From Micromonospora lupini str. Lupac 08 (GTDB taxonomy: Bacteria; Actinomycetota; Actinomycetes; Mycobacteriales; Micromonosporaceae): 64,000 nucleotides of DNA. Of the stretch, positions 33,305-42,840 are shown piece after piece; the stretch's first letter is position 1; each line of letters begins with the position of its first letter. The position numbers and the translations under genes are program-made. The stretch covers positions 5,441,700 through 5,505,699 of the forward strand of contig NZ_HF570108.1 in assembly GCF_000297395.2 (NCBI RefSeq), in the 5' to 3' direction. The notes under the pieces are model-generated. The model searched no databases. It was not told where the DNA came from and was given only the letters and a program-made list of their open reading frames with translations.

Positions 33305-34945
33305 ATGACCGCCGGGGTACGCGAACAGCCGCGCGGCGCGGGTCGACCGCGTCCGCGGCCCGCTACGCGCCTCGGGCTGGTCGGCTGGCTCACCGGGCTG
33401 ACAGTGCTCGCCGGTGTCGGCTACCGGCTCTGGCTGCTGGGTCACGCCACTCCCCCGACGAACAGCGACGAGGCCACCATGGGGCTGGCCGCGCTGCACA
33501 TCGCCCGGGGCGAGGATTTCCCGGTCTGGTTCTACGGTCAGCAGTACATGGGCACGCTGGAGGCGTACCTGGCCGCGCCGGTGTTCGCCCTGGCCGGCCC
33601 GTCCCTGTTCGGTCTGCGGCTGCCCACGCTGGCGCTGTACGCGCTGTTCCTGCTGCTGATCTGGCGGTTGACGCTGCGGCTGACCGGGGACCGCTGGTTC
33701 GGCCTGCTGGTGGTGGCGCTGCTGGCGCTCGGCGCCGACCGGGTGGTCAAGAACCAGTTGATCGCCGGCGGCGGCTACCCCGAGATGAACGCGGCCGGGG
33801 TGGCGCTCGCCCTGCTCGCCGTCGACCTGGCCGCCGGCCGACCGGGGTGGCGACTCGTCCGCTGGGCGACCTGGGGGTTCCTGGCCGGCCTGCTGCTCTG
33901 GGTCGACCCGCTGGTGCTGCCGTACGTCGCGGCGACCGGGGCGGTGCTGGTGGGGTTCCGCCACCGGGAGCTGCGCGGGCGGGCCGGAGCCCTGCTCGGG
34001 GCGGCCGCCGTGCTGGGGGCGGCCCCGCTGCTGGCGCACAGCCTGCTGACCGGCCGGAACCCGTTGCACGCGGTGCTCGCCGCCGGCGGGGCGGACGCCA
34101 CCGCGAGCTGGCCGGACCGGCTGCACGGCGGGCTGCTGCTCGGGCCGCCGCTGGGCATGGGGTTCTGCGGTCCCGGGTCCTGCGCCACCTGGCAACTGTG
34201 GTGGGCGTACGCGCTGCCGGTGCTGCTCGTCGTCGCCGTCGGCACGGCCTGGTGGACCCTCCGCCGCCCGCCTGGCTCACCCGGTGCGGACGGCTCGGCG
34301 CCCCGGGTCGCGGCGGCCATGCGGCTGGCTCTCGCGCTGGCGGCGGTGGGCACCCTCGGCGCGTACACCCTGAGCAGTTCCTCCGGCCTGACCCCGGTGG
34401 AGAGTTCCCGCTACCTGTCCACAGTGCTCATCTCGGTACCGGCGCTGCTCTGGCCGCTCTGGACGCTGGCCGCGCCGCCCGGTGCCGGGTCCGCGACGGC
34501 GCGGCCGGGGCCCGGGTGGAGAGTGGCGCGGCCGGTGGCGCTCGTCGTCCTCGCCGCCACGCTTGTCACCGCCGCCCACGCCACCGGGCAGGCGGCGCGG
34601 ACGGCCCCGGCGAACCGGGCCGCCGAGGCCCGGCACGCCGCGCTGGTGGCCACGCTGCGCCACCTGGGCGTACGACACGTGCGCGCCGGCTACTGGACCT
34701 GCAACCGCCTCACCTTCGCCAGCGGCGAGGAGGTGGTCTGCGCGGTCGTCGACGACACCCTGCGCCCCGGCTTCGACCGCTACCCCGCGTACCGCCGCGA
34801 GGTGGACCGCGCGGCGGCCCCGGCCTGGGTCGCGCCGACCGGGTCGCCGCTGGCGGCCCGGCTCGACGAGCGGCTCGGTGCCGGCCCGGGCGACCTGGAC
34901 CTGGTCACCGTCGACGGCTGGCGGATCTACCTGCCGCGCGGCTGA
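33305..34945 (+). CDS. Integral membrane glycosyltransferase-like protein (GT-C fold)
   Basis: A 546-aa protein with about ten membrane helices. The first outward loop contains PTNSDEATMGLAALHIARGE, an acidic pair placed as in GT-C enzymes of the PMT/ArnT type, which use polyprenyl-phosphate sugars. FYGQQYMGTLEAYLAAPVF follows. The C-terminal ~100 residues are soluble (LRHLGVRHVRAGYWTCNRL). The acceptor is unknown. It is followed by the convergent LuxR gene, with only 18 bp between stops. Confidence 0.75.
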   Translation: MTAGVREQPRGAGRPRPRPATRLGLVGWLTGLTVLAGVGYRLWLLGHATPPTNSDEATMGLAALHIARGEDFPVWFYGQQYMGTLEAYLAAPVFALAGPSLFGLRLPTLALYALFLLLIWRLTLRLTGDRWFGLLVVALLALGADRVVKNQLIAGGGYPEMNAAGVALALLAVDLAAGRPGWRLVRWATWGFLAGLLLWVDPLVLPYVAATGAVLVGFRHRELRGRAGALLGAAAVLGAAPLLAHSLLTGRNPLHAVLAAGGADATASWPDRLHGGLLLGPPLGMGFCGPGSCATWQLWWAYALPVLLVVAVGTAWWTLRRPPGSPGADGSAPRVAAAMRLALALAAVGTLGAYTLSSSSGLTPVESSRYLSTVLISVPALLWPLWTLAAPPGAGSATARPGPGWRVARPVALVVLAATLVTAAHATGQAARTAPANRAAEARHAALVATLRHLGVRHVRAGYWTCNRLTFASGEEVVCAVVDDTLRPGFDRYPAYRREVDRAAAPAWVAPTGSPLAARLDERLGAGPGDLDLVTVDGWRIYLPRG

Positions 34946-34963
34946 CGAGGCCGGACGCCGCCG

Positions 34964-37867
34964 TCAGCGGGGCGCGGCGGGCTCGGCGAGCAGGCCGAGA
35001 CGGTGGGCCAGCGCGGCGGCCTCCCCCCGGTTGGTCACATCCAGCTTGGCGATGATCCGCGAGACGTGCACGCTTGCCGTCTTCGGGGAGATGAACAGCC
35101 GCTCGGCGATCCGGCTGTTGCTGTGCCCCTCGGCGACCAGCCGCAGCACCTCCCGTTCCCGGGACGTCAGCAGATCCGCTCCCGCCCCGCCGGTGCCCGC
35201 CCCGCGCAGGCCGACCCGTCGCGCCAGGGTGGCGGCCGTCTCGGCCAGCGGCGTCGCGCCGAGCAGCCGGGCGATCTCCGCGGCCTCGGTGACCGCCGCC
35301 GACACCTCGTCCCGCTCGCCGGCCGCGGCGGCGGCCTCGGCCAGCGCCAGCAACGCCCGGCCCAGCGGGTACGGCTGCCCGTCGGTGCGCCACGCCCGCA
35401 CCGCCTCCCGCCACGCCGGCAACGCCTCGTCGTCGGCCGCCAGCAGGGCGCTGACCTGGGCGGCGTGCGCCCGCGCGGCCGGGTGCCGCGTCGGCAGGTC
35501 GACCGCGAGCGCGGCGACGGCGGCGGCCAACTCCCCGTCACCCACCCGGGCGGCGGTACGCGCCCCGGCGCTCAACACCGGCCAGCCCTCGCGGGGCAGG
35601 TGCGGCAGGCTGTCGTCGGCCACCGCGACGCGCGCCGCGCGGACCGCCTCGATCTTGTCGTCGGCGGCCAGCGCCGCCTCGATGCCCAGCTCGTGCAGGG
35701 GCAGCCGGTGGTTCGGCCACAGGTAGGGCCGGCCCAGGAAGGCCAACGCCCGGTCGACCATCTCGTCGGCGCCCGGGTGTGCCCGCGCCAGCCGCAGACC
35801 GGCGCCCAACTGCAGCCAGTGCAGCCCGGTGACGCCGGGCAGGTCGATCCGGGCGGCCTCCGCGCAGACCTTCTCGGCCTCGTCCCACCGACCCAGCGCG
35901 ATGAGCGCCTCGGCCCGGTTGGACAGCAGGTACGCCCCGGTCGAGCGGCCGATCCCCACCCGTCGCGCCTCGGCCAGCCCGGCCTCGGCCGCCTGCGCGG
36001 ACTCGGCGTAGCGGCCCAGCTCGCAGAGCACGTCCGACTGGAACACCTTGACCAGCACGAGAGCCGCCGTGTCCCCGGCCGCCTGCGCCACGGCCTCGGC
36101 CCTGCCCAGCTCGGCCAGCCGGTCCTCCTGCTGCTCATAGCAGAGCAGGGCGATCCGCGTCGGCAGCAGGACCAGCTCCTCGCCGAGCGCCTCGGCGTCC
36201 CTGCTCGCCTCGGCGGCGACCCGGGCCGCCTGCTCAAGATCGATCTTGACCAGGTGGGCGGCGACGTCGGCGAGCAGCCGGACGCGCTCCACCCCGAAGG
36301 GCCCACCGGCCGCCAGGCGGTACGCCTCGTCCAGCTCCCGCCTGCCGTCGCTCTTGCCGAGTACGGCCATCAGTCGGCCCCGCTGGTCCAGCAGGCGCGC
36401 GGCGCGCAGCGGCTCGGCGTCGGCGTCCACCTCGGCCAGTCCGGCGCGGGTCAACGTGATGGCCCGACTGAAGTCACCGGCCGTCACCGCCGCGTCCAGG
36501 GTCTGCTCCAGCAACGCCAGGTGGTCCATGCCGAGCAGGTCGGCCGCGTCGGGCACCAGCTCCCACAGCTCCAACGCCCGCTCCAGCAGTCGACGCTGCT
36601 CGGCGTAGGCGTACCGGTCGGCGGCGGCACAGGCCGCGACCCGCGCGGCGACCAGGGCACGGGGGTGGTCGTGCGCCGCGTGCCAGTGGTGCGCGATCTC
36701 GGCCGGGGCGCGGCCGGCGACGACCAGGTGCGGCTGGGCCTCGATCGCGGCGGCGAAGCGCGCGTGCAGCCGGGCGTGCTCGCCGGGCAGCAACTCGTCG
36801 TGCACGGCCTCGCGGACCAGCGCGTGCCGGAACTCGTAGTCGCCGTCGTGGTCGGCTACCACCAGTTGGGCGGCGACGGCGGCGCGCAACGCGTCCTCCA
36901 GCTCGGCCTCGGGCAGGCCGGCGACCTCGGCGAGCAGACCGTGGGCGAAGCGGGTGCCGCCGGCCGCGGCGATCCGCAGCACCCGCTGGGCCGGCTCGGG
37001 CAACCGGTCCACCCGGGCCAGCAGCAGGTCGCGCAGCGTCTCGGGCAGCGCCGCGCAGCCAAGCGGGGAGCCGGCGACGGCCAGCTCCTCGATGAAGAAG
37101 GGGTTGCCCTGCGTACGGTCGTGGATGTCGTCGACGGCACGGGGTGCCGGCTCGCCGCCGAGCAGGTCGGCGAGGATCGCGGCGGTGCCGTCGCGGTCCA
37201 GCCGACCCAGCTCGACCCGCTCGACATCGCGGGCCCGGTCCAGCTCGGCGAGGAACGGGCGCAGGGGATGGCCACGCTGCAACTCGTCGGTGCGGTAGGT
37301 GCAGACCAGCAGCAGCCGGCCCGGCCGCGCGGCCCGGACCAGGAAACCGATCAGGTCCCGGGTGGAGCGGTCCGCCCAGTGCAGGTCCTCGATGATCAGC
37401 AACAGTGGCCGGGCGTCGGCGAGCCGCTGGAACAGCTCGGCGACCAGGTCGAACAGGTAGCCACGGGGGGCGTCGGTAAGTGGTCGCACGCTCGGCGCGG
37501 CAAGTCCCGCCGGCACCCGGCCCAGCTCCGGCAGCAGGCGGGCGAACTCCGCCTCGTAGCCGGCGAAGACCTCGGCGCCGTCGGCCCGCAGCACCGCGCG
37601 CAGGGCCGCGGCGAACGGCGCGAACGGCAGGCCGGCCTCGCCCAGCTCCAGGCACTGGCCGACAAGCACCCGGGCGCCCCCGGCGGTGGCGCCGGCGGCG
37701 AACTCCTCCAGCAGCCGGGTCTTGCCCACACCCGCCTCGCCACCGACCAGCACGGTGGCCGGCTCGCCCTTCCCGGCCCGGCCCAGCGCGTCCCGCAGCG
37801 TCGCGATCTCACGCTGGCGGCCGACGAGGACGGAACTGGCGGCACGTACGGTCACGGAACCGAGCAT
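34964..37867 (-). CDS. Large ATP-binding LuxR family regulator (LAL type)
   Basis: A regulator of about 967 aa. The N-terminal AAA-type ATPase (residues ~1-300) has Walker A GGEAGVGKTRL and Walker B LLLIIEDLHWAD. A long TPR-like helical middle follows. The C-terminal LuxR helix-turn-helix is LTSREREVLRLVAEGHSNSRIAERLFISPKTASVHVSRI. LAL regulators often activate secondary-metabolite or sugar-use genes, but no target cluster is seen here. The start is uncertain: ATG 37867 is chosen because the sequence beyond it is low complexity; GTG 37855 is possible, and the open frame continues to 38074. Confidence 0.88.
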   Translation of the reverse strand: MLGSVTVRAASSVLVGRQREIATLRDALGRAGKGEPATVLVGGEAGVGKTRLLEEFAAGATAGGARVLVGQCLELGEAGLPFAPFAAALRAVLRADGAEVFAGYEAEFARLLPELGRVPAGLAAPSVRPLTDAPRGYLFDLVAELFQRLADARPLLLIIEDLHWADRSTRDLIGFLVRAARPGRLLLVCTYRTDELQRGHPLRPFLAELDRARDVERVELGRLDRDGTAAILADLLGGEPAPRAVDDIHDRTQGNPFFIEELAVAGSPLGCAALPETLRDLLLARVDRLPEPAQRVLRIAAAGGTRFAHGLLAEVAGLPEAELEDALRAAVAAQLVVADHDGDYEFRHALVREAVHDELLPGEHARLHARFAAAIEAQPHLVVAGRAPAEIAHHWHAAHDHPRALVAARVAACAAADRYAYAEQRRLLERALELWELVPDAADLLGMDHLALLEQTLDAAVTAGDFSRAITLTRAGLAEVDADAEPLRAARLLDQRGRLMAVLGKSDGRRELDEAYRLAAGGPFGVERVRLLADVAAHLVKIDLEQAARVAAEASRDAEALGEELVLLPTRIALLCYEQQEDRLAELGRAEAVAQAAGDTAALVLVKVFQSDVLCELGRYAESAQAAEAGLAEARRVGIGRSTGAYLLSNRAEALIALGRWDEAEKVCAEAARIDLPGVTGLHWLQLGAGLRLARAHPGADEMVDRALAFLGRPYLWPNHRLPLHELGIEAALAADDKIEAVRAARVAVADDSLPHLPREGWPVLSAGARTAARVGDGELAAAVAALAVDLPTRHPAARAHAAQVSALLAADDEALPAWREAVRAWRTDGQPYPLGRALLALAEAAAAAGERDEVSAAVTEAAEIARLLGATPLAETAATLARRVGLRGAGTGGAGADLLTSREREVLRLVAEGHSNSRIAERLFISPKTASVHVSRIIAKLDVTNRGEAAALAHRLGLLAEPAAPR

Positions 37868-38240
37868 GCCATGACCGGACGGAACACCGGTCCCGCCGAT
37901 CGGCCGGCGACGCGACGACGGGGCGGCCGCCCCGGGCCCGGGCCGGCCGGCCGGCGGCTCGGACCCGGGTCCGCCGGCTGACGGCCTGGACCCGGGCCCC
38001 CGTTCGTCGTGCCGGCCGGCCGGCGGCTCGGATCCGGGCTCGCCCGGCGCGGCGGGTGCGGCGGTCGAGGTCACCGGCGGTCGTCACCCGTGCGGCGGGC
38101 CGGCTGGCGCGGCCCAGCCAGGTACGACCGGCGCGGCGTGGCACCGACCGGGCCAGTCGGTCCGCCGCTGCCTCGGCCCGCAGCTCGGCGGCGTGGGTAC
38201 GGTGCAGTGAGAGCAGGAAATCTGCGTCGTTGCCGAACAT
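37809..38240 (-). CDS. Small hypothetical protein with Arg-rich tail
   Basis: The ATG at 38240 follows GAAGGAG and gives MFGNDADFLLSLHRTHAAELR and then AEAAADRLARSVPRRAG, a plausible short helical protein of the type often seen in Micromonospora. After about 55 residues the frame becomes Arg/Ala repeats over a GC-repeat region (GCCGGCCGGCCGGCGGCTCG appears twice, near 37950 and 38015) and overlaps the start of the LuxR gene. The tail may be non-functional read-through or a lost stop. Only the N-terminal part is supported. Confidence 0.4.
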   Translation of the reverse strand: MFGNDADFLLSLHRTHAAELRAEAAADRLARSVPRRAGRTWLGRASRPAARVTTAGDLDRRTRRAGRARIRAAGRPARRTGARVQAVSRRTRVRAAGRPARARGGRPVVASPADRRDRCSVRSWHARFRDRTCRQFRPRRPPA

Positions 38241-38433
38241 GTCGGGCTCCTTCGTCGCGTCGTCGTCCTCTGCTGACGACTCTTCGCGCGAAGGCCCCGT
38301 CCGGGCATGGGCACACCGCCTCATCTTGTCCGGCCGCACCCTCCTTACCCGCCCGGTCGGAGCGCCTGAGGCGACGTAAGGTACTCAGCCGGCCGGCACC
38401 CGGACGCGGATCAACCGGGCCGGCGGGGACCAC

Positions 38434-38439
38434 TAGACT
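38434..38439 (+). promoter_or_regulatory. -10 element for the DUF4191 gene, probably leaderless
   Basis: TAGACT lies seven bases before the ATG at 38447, with no Shine-Dalgarno sequence. Confidence 0.5.
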
Positions 38440-38446
38440 CTGCGGC

Positions 38447-39133
38447 ATGGCAAAGCCCCAGGAGAAGGTCTCGTTCGGCCAGCGGCTGAAGCAGATCGGG
38501 ATGGTGTTCCAGTTCACCGCCAAGCAGGATCGGTGGTTCGCGCCACTGATCGCCGCAGCGGTGCTCATCCCGCTCGCGCTCACCGTGGTCGCGGTGATCC
38601 TCTGGAGCTGGATCTGGCTGCCGCTGGGCATCCTGTTCGCCCTGCTCGCGGTGCTGATCGTGCTGAACCTGCGGTCCAACGCGGCGATGATGAACGCCGC
38701 CGAGGGGCAGCCCGGCGCGGCGGCGCAGATCATGGACAACATGCGCGGCGACTGGCGGGTCACCCCGGCCGTCAGCTCGACCACCCAGATGGACATGGTC
38801 CACCTGGTGATCGGCAGGCCTGGCGTGATCCTGCTTGCCGAGGGCAACCCGCAGCGGGTGCGCGGCCTGCTCGGGCAGGAGAAGCGGCGACTCGCCAAGG
38901 TCATCGGCTCCGCACCGCTGCACGACTACGTGATCGGTCAGGAGGACGGCGAGCTGCCGATCCGCAAGCTGCGGACGACGCTGCTGCGGCTGCCCCGCGC
39001 GCTCAGCGGCAAGGACGTCAACGCGCTGGACAAGCGACTCAAGGCGCTCACCGCCCGTCCGCAGATGCCCAAGGGCGCGATCCCGAAGAACATGCGGCCG
39101 CCGGGCGCCTCCCGCCAGTCGCGGGGTCGCTGA
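38447..39133 (+). CDS. DUF4191 membrane protein
   Basis: A 228-aa protein with two adjacent membrane helices (about residues 30-75, LIAAAVLIPLALTVVAVILW and LGILFALLAVLIVLNLR) and a soluble C-terminal domain (GDWRVTPAVSSTTQMDMVHLVIGRPGVILLAEG, KRRLAKVIG). This is the actinobacterial DUF4191 family, conserved near lipA and glnA. Function is unknown. The start at 38447 gives the typical MAKPQEKVSFGQRLKQIGMV opening. It ends in a strong bidirectional hairpin. Confidence 0.88.
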   Translation: MAKPQEKVSFGQRLKQIGMVFQFTAKQDRWFAPLIAAAVLIPLALTVVAVILWSWIWLPLGILFALLAVLIVLNLRSNAAMMNAAEGQPGAAAQIMDNMRGDWRVTPAVSSTTQMDMVHLVIGRPGVILLAEGNPQRVRGLLGQEKRRLAKVIGSAPLHDYVIGQEDGELPIRKLRTTLLRLPRALSGKDVNALDKRLKALTARPQMPKGAIPKNMRPPGASRQSRGR

Positions 39134-39140
39134 CCCCCAG

Positions 39141-39193
39141 GTGTACGCGCAAAGGAGCCGGACCCACACGGGTCCGGCTCCTTTCGCGTACAC
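39141..39193. terminator. Long bidirectional hairpin between the DUF4191 and RDD genes
   Basis: A 24-bp stem (GTGTACGCG, AAAGGAGCCGGACCC and complements) with one bulged C and an ACAC loop. It ends CCTTT and lies before the convergent RDD gene, 60 bp from its stop. Confidence 0.88.
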
Positions 39194-39253
39194 CCTCATC
39201 GGGCTGTGGTCTTGTGGGTCGTGCGGGGCAGAGCGGCGTTGTTGGGGTCGGCC

Positions 39254-39652
39254 TCAGCCGCGGGGGGCGTCGACGACTACCGAGTCGACGAGGCGGTCGT
39301 GCACGCCACGGCGGTGCTCGTCCATGATCAGCGCGGGGACGACGAGCGCCAGCAGCACGCCCCGGGCCAACGCGCGGGGCAGGCCGATCCGGCCCCCGTC
39401 GTGCCAGTTCACGCAGCGGACCTTGGTGATGTACATGCCCGGCGTCTGGGCGAAGAGGCCGAGGAAGATGCCGTACTCCAGGATCAGCACCAGCACCGGC
39501 GCCCAGCCGTCGCGGACCGGATCGGCGAAGATGTTGGCCACCAGCAGGCAGAGCACCCAGTCGATGATCAGCGCGCCGAAGCGCCGACCGAGGCTCGGCG
39601 GGGTGAAAGTGGGATCGGTGGCCGGCGCTGCCGGGACGTGCGGACTGGTCAC
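39254..39652 (-). CDS. RDD family membrane protein
   Basis: A 132-aa protein with the RDD signature SLGRRFGALIIDWVLCLLVANIF and two or three membrane helices; TPGMYITKVRCVNW is the second conserved segment. RDD proteins may be transporters or anchors; function is open. The GTG at 39652 was chosen over TTG 39661 because TACCCT lies eight bases upstream and TSPHVPAAPATDP is the usual opening. Its position beside DUF4191 and glnA is conserved in actinobacteria. Confidence 0.85.
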   Translation of the reverse strand: MTSPHVPAAPATDPTFTPPSLGRRFGALIIDWVLCLLVANIFADPVRDGWAPVLVLILEYGIFLGLFAQTPGMYITKVRCVNWHDGGRIGLPRALARGVLLALVVPALIMDEHRRGVHDRLVDSVVVDAPRG

Positions 39653-39660
39653 AGCGATCA

Positions 39661-39666
39661 AGGGTA
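39661..39666 (-). promoter_or_regulatory. -10 element for the RDD gene, probably leaderless
   Basis: On the minus strand TACCCT lies eight bases before the GTG at 39652. Confidence 0.4.
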
Positions 39667-39732
39667 TCCGCGACCCGGTCGGACCCTCGGAGTGCCGTCA
39701 CCACTGCGTGCCGATTCGGGCGAATGGCATCA

Positions 39733-39746
39733 AGTGTTATTACACT
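39733..39746 (+). promoter_or_regulatory. Candidate glnA promoter with overlapping dyad
   Basis: In an AT-richer patch, TACACT (39741-39746) could be a -10 and lies inside AGTGT-TATT-ACACT. This gives a leader of about 165 nt before glnA. No GlnR-type GTnAC-n6-GnAAC is seen here. Confidence 0.35.
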
Positions 39747-39913
39747 GGCACAGCCGGTGCGGCGTTCGCGCAGGCTGAGTGCGTGGACAGGAGCGTCGCT
39801 GACGCTCCGCGAGGGACGTAACACGGCAGAAACACCGGAGACATGGCCGGGCAACCGCCCGGCCCTAGCGTCGCCAGAAGCCTAGCCACCCCGTGGACGT
39901 GCCAGGAGGATGT

Positions 39914-41338
<1,425 letters not shown>

Positions 41339-41356
41339 GCAGTCACCGATCACCGG

Positions 41357-41390
41357 CTGGGCCGGCTCCGCTTTCGCGGAGCCGGCCCAG
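41357..41390 (+). terminator. Hairpin terminator after glnA
   Basis: CTGGGCCGGCTCCGC and its exact complement around a TTTC loop, a perfect 15-bp stem, 18 bp after the stop. Confidence 0.82.
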
Positions 41391-41395
41391 TCCAC

Positions 41396-41433
41396 ATGTA
41401 ACGCCCCCCGCTATACCTTCGCGTCCGTTATAT
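41396..41433 (+). promoter_or_regulatory. Candidate PadR operator and promoter
   Basis: ATGTAACG (41396-41403) and CGTTATAT (41426-41433) match as an inverted repeat at 7 of 8 positions. The second arm overlaps the -10 TATATT (41429-41434), seven bases before the ATG at 41442. This fits autorepression by the PadR protein with a leaderless mRNA. Confidence 0.5.
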
Positions 41434-41441
41434 TCAGCACC

Positions 41442-41807
41442 ATGGACACACCCCTGCGGGAACCCACGTTCCTCATCCTCACCGCGCTCGCCGGCGAGCC
41501 GTTGCACGGCTACGGGCTGATCGGCGAGGTCACCGCCCTGTCCGACGGGCGAGTGACGCTCCGCCCGGGAACCCTCTACGGCGCGCTCGACCGGCTTGTC
41601 GACGCCCGCCTGGTCGAGGTCGACCGGGAGGAGGTGGTGGACGGCCGACTGCGCCGCTACTACCGCCTCTCCCCCGCCGGCGACGCCACCCTGAGCGCCG
41701 AGACCGAGCGGCTCCGGCGCAACGTCGAGGCCGCCACCGCCCGGCTGGCCGCACGCTCCCGCGCCACCCGGCCGATCTCCCCGCGCGTGGTCGGAGGGCT
41801 GGCATGA
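41442..41807 (+). CDS. PadR family transcriptional regulator
   Basis: A 121-aa regulator of the short PadR type. The winged helix is seen as REPTFLILTALAGEPLHGYGLIGEV and then LRPGTLYGALDRLVDARLVEV, YYRLSPAGDATL. A short C-terminal helix ends in Arg-rich text. Its stop overlaps the start of the downstream membrane protein (ATGA), so the two are co-translated. Such pairs normally work as a regulator with its target membrane protein. Confidence 0.93.
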   Translation: MDTPLREPTFLILTALAGEPLHGYGLIGEVTALSDGRVTLRPGTLYGALDRLVDARLVEVDREEVVDGRLRRYYRLSPAGDATLSAETERLRRNVEAATARLAARSRATRPISPRVVGGLA

Positions 41808-42784
41808 CCGACCTGGAGCGCCGTTACCTGCGACTGCTCGCCGCGTACCCCGCCGACTACCGGCGGGCCCGGGGCGCCGAGATCGTCGGCACCTACCTGG
41901 ACCTGGCCGCGCCCGGTCGCCGCTGGCCCTCGCCCGCGGACGCCGCGGACCTCCTGCGCGGCGGGCTCCGCCAGCGGGTCCGCGCCGCCGGAGCAGTCGA
42001 CCTGATGCCTGGCGTACGCCTCGCGGCCACCGTGGCCCTGCTCACCGCCACCACGCTCGCCGGGGTCTGGGTGGTGCTGGAACTGCGCCCCGCACCGATC
42101 GCCGGCTTCGGCGAGCCGACCCTCGGGCCGTTCGTCTCGCTCGGCATCGTGGCGTGGACCGCCTGGGGGCTCGCCGCACTGGCGCATGCCCTCGCGCCCG
42201 GTCGGTGGACCCGGCGCGCCGTCGCGCTCGCGCTGCTCCTCACGGCCGCGCTCGTTCCCGCCGGCGCACTCACCGGCCTGCCCCGCCCGCCGCTGTTCGT
42301 GCTGCTACCGCAGATCGGGCTGGGCCTGGTCGCGCTCGGCGCAGCCGACAGACTGCCGGCGTCGCTGCGAGCGGTGCCGCTGATCGCTGCCGGCGGCGCC
42401 GGCCTCCTGGGGGCGACCCTGATGTCTCGGAACATGTTCTCGGCGAGCTACTACACCTGGACGGTCGTCCCGGTGCTGCCGACCGCGGCCGTGGTGGTGC
42501 TCGCCCTGGCGCTGCTGCTCGCCGCGGGGCTCGGGCTGCGCGGCGACCTCCGGGGCGGCTGGGCCCTGCTGATCCTGCTCACCCCGGTCGGCCTGCTGGC
42601 CCTGCAACCGCTGGCGGGAGCGTTGGACACCGCGCCGGTCGAGGTCGTGCCGAGTTGGACGGCGCTCGCCGCGACGGCTGTCCTGGTGGCACTTGTCGGC
42701 CCCGCGCTGCTGCCGCTGACGCTCGCCGCCCGCTCCCACTGGGCGCGGGTGACCCAACCCCGACGCGGCCACCTCCCGCAGTGA
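41804..42784 (+). CDS. Membrane protein coupled to PadR
   Basis: A 326-aa protein. A short cytosolic N-terminus (ERRYLRLLAAYPADYRRARGAEIVGTYLDLA) is of the kind seen in membrane proteins paired with PadR regulators. About seven or eight Leu/Val/Ala-rich helices follow. No transporter motif is identifiable. The overlap with padR implies joint regulation. The stop TGA lies inside the left arm of the palindrome at 42781. Confidence 0.75.
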   Translation: MTDLERRYLRLLAAYPADYRRARGAEIVGTYLDLAAPGRRWPSPADAADLLRGGLRQRVRAAGAVDLMPGVRLAATVALLTATTLAGVWVVLELRPAPIAGFGEPTLGPFVSLGIVAWTAWGLAALAHALAPGRWTRRAVALALLLTAALVPAGALTGLPRPPLFVLLPQIGLGLVALGAADRLPASLRAVPLIAAGGAGLLGATLMSRNMFSASYYTWTVVPVLPTAAVVVLALALLLAAGLGLRGDLRGGWALLILLTPVGLLALQPLAGALDTAPVEVVPSWTALAATAVLVALVGPALLPLTLAARSHWARVTQPRRGHLPQ

Positions 42785-42840
42785 TCATGAGGTTGGCGGC
42801 GTTCTCGGAGATCATCAGCGCCGCCAACCTCATGATCAGC
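42781..42840. repeat. TGATCATGAGGTT palindromic element, copy 4
   Basis: GTGATCATGAGGTTGGCGGC and GCCGCCAACCTCATGATCA are near-perfect arms. The element fills the whole gap between two convergent genes, and the TGA in each arm is the stop codon of the gene entering from that side (42782-42784 on plus; 42838-42836 on minus). Confidence 0.9.

Noticed and set aside
37868-38446. Biosynthetic gene cluster controlled by the LuxR-type regulator
   Set aside because: LAL regulators often sit in such clusters, but the neighbours are core genes (DUF4191, RDD, glnA) and no biosynthetic enzymes are present.
39733-39746. GlnR box upstream of glnA
   Set aside because: The dyad AGTGT-TATT-ACACT does not fit GTnAC-n6-GnAAC; it is kept only as a possible promoter.
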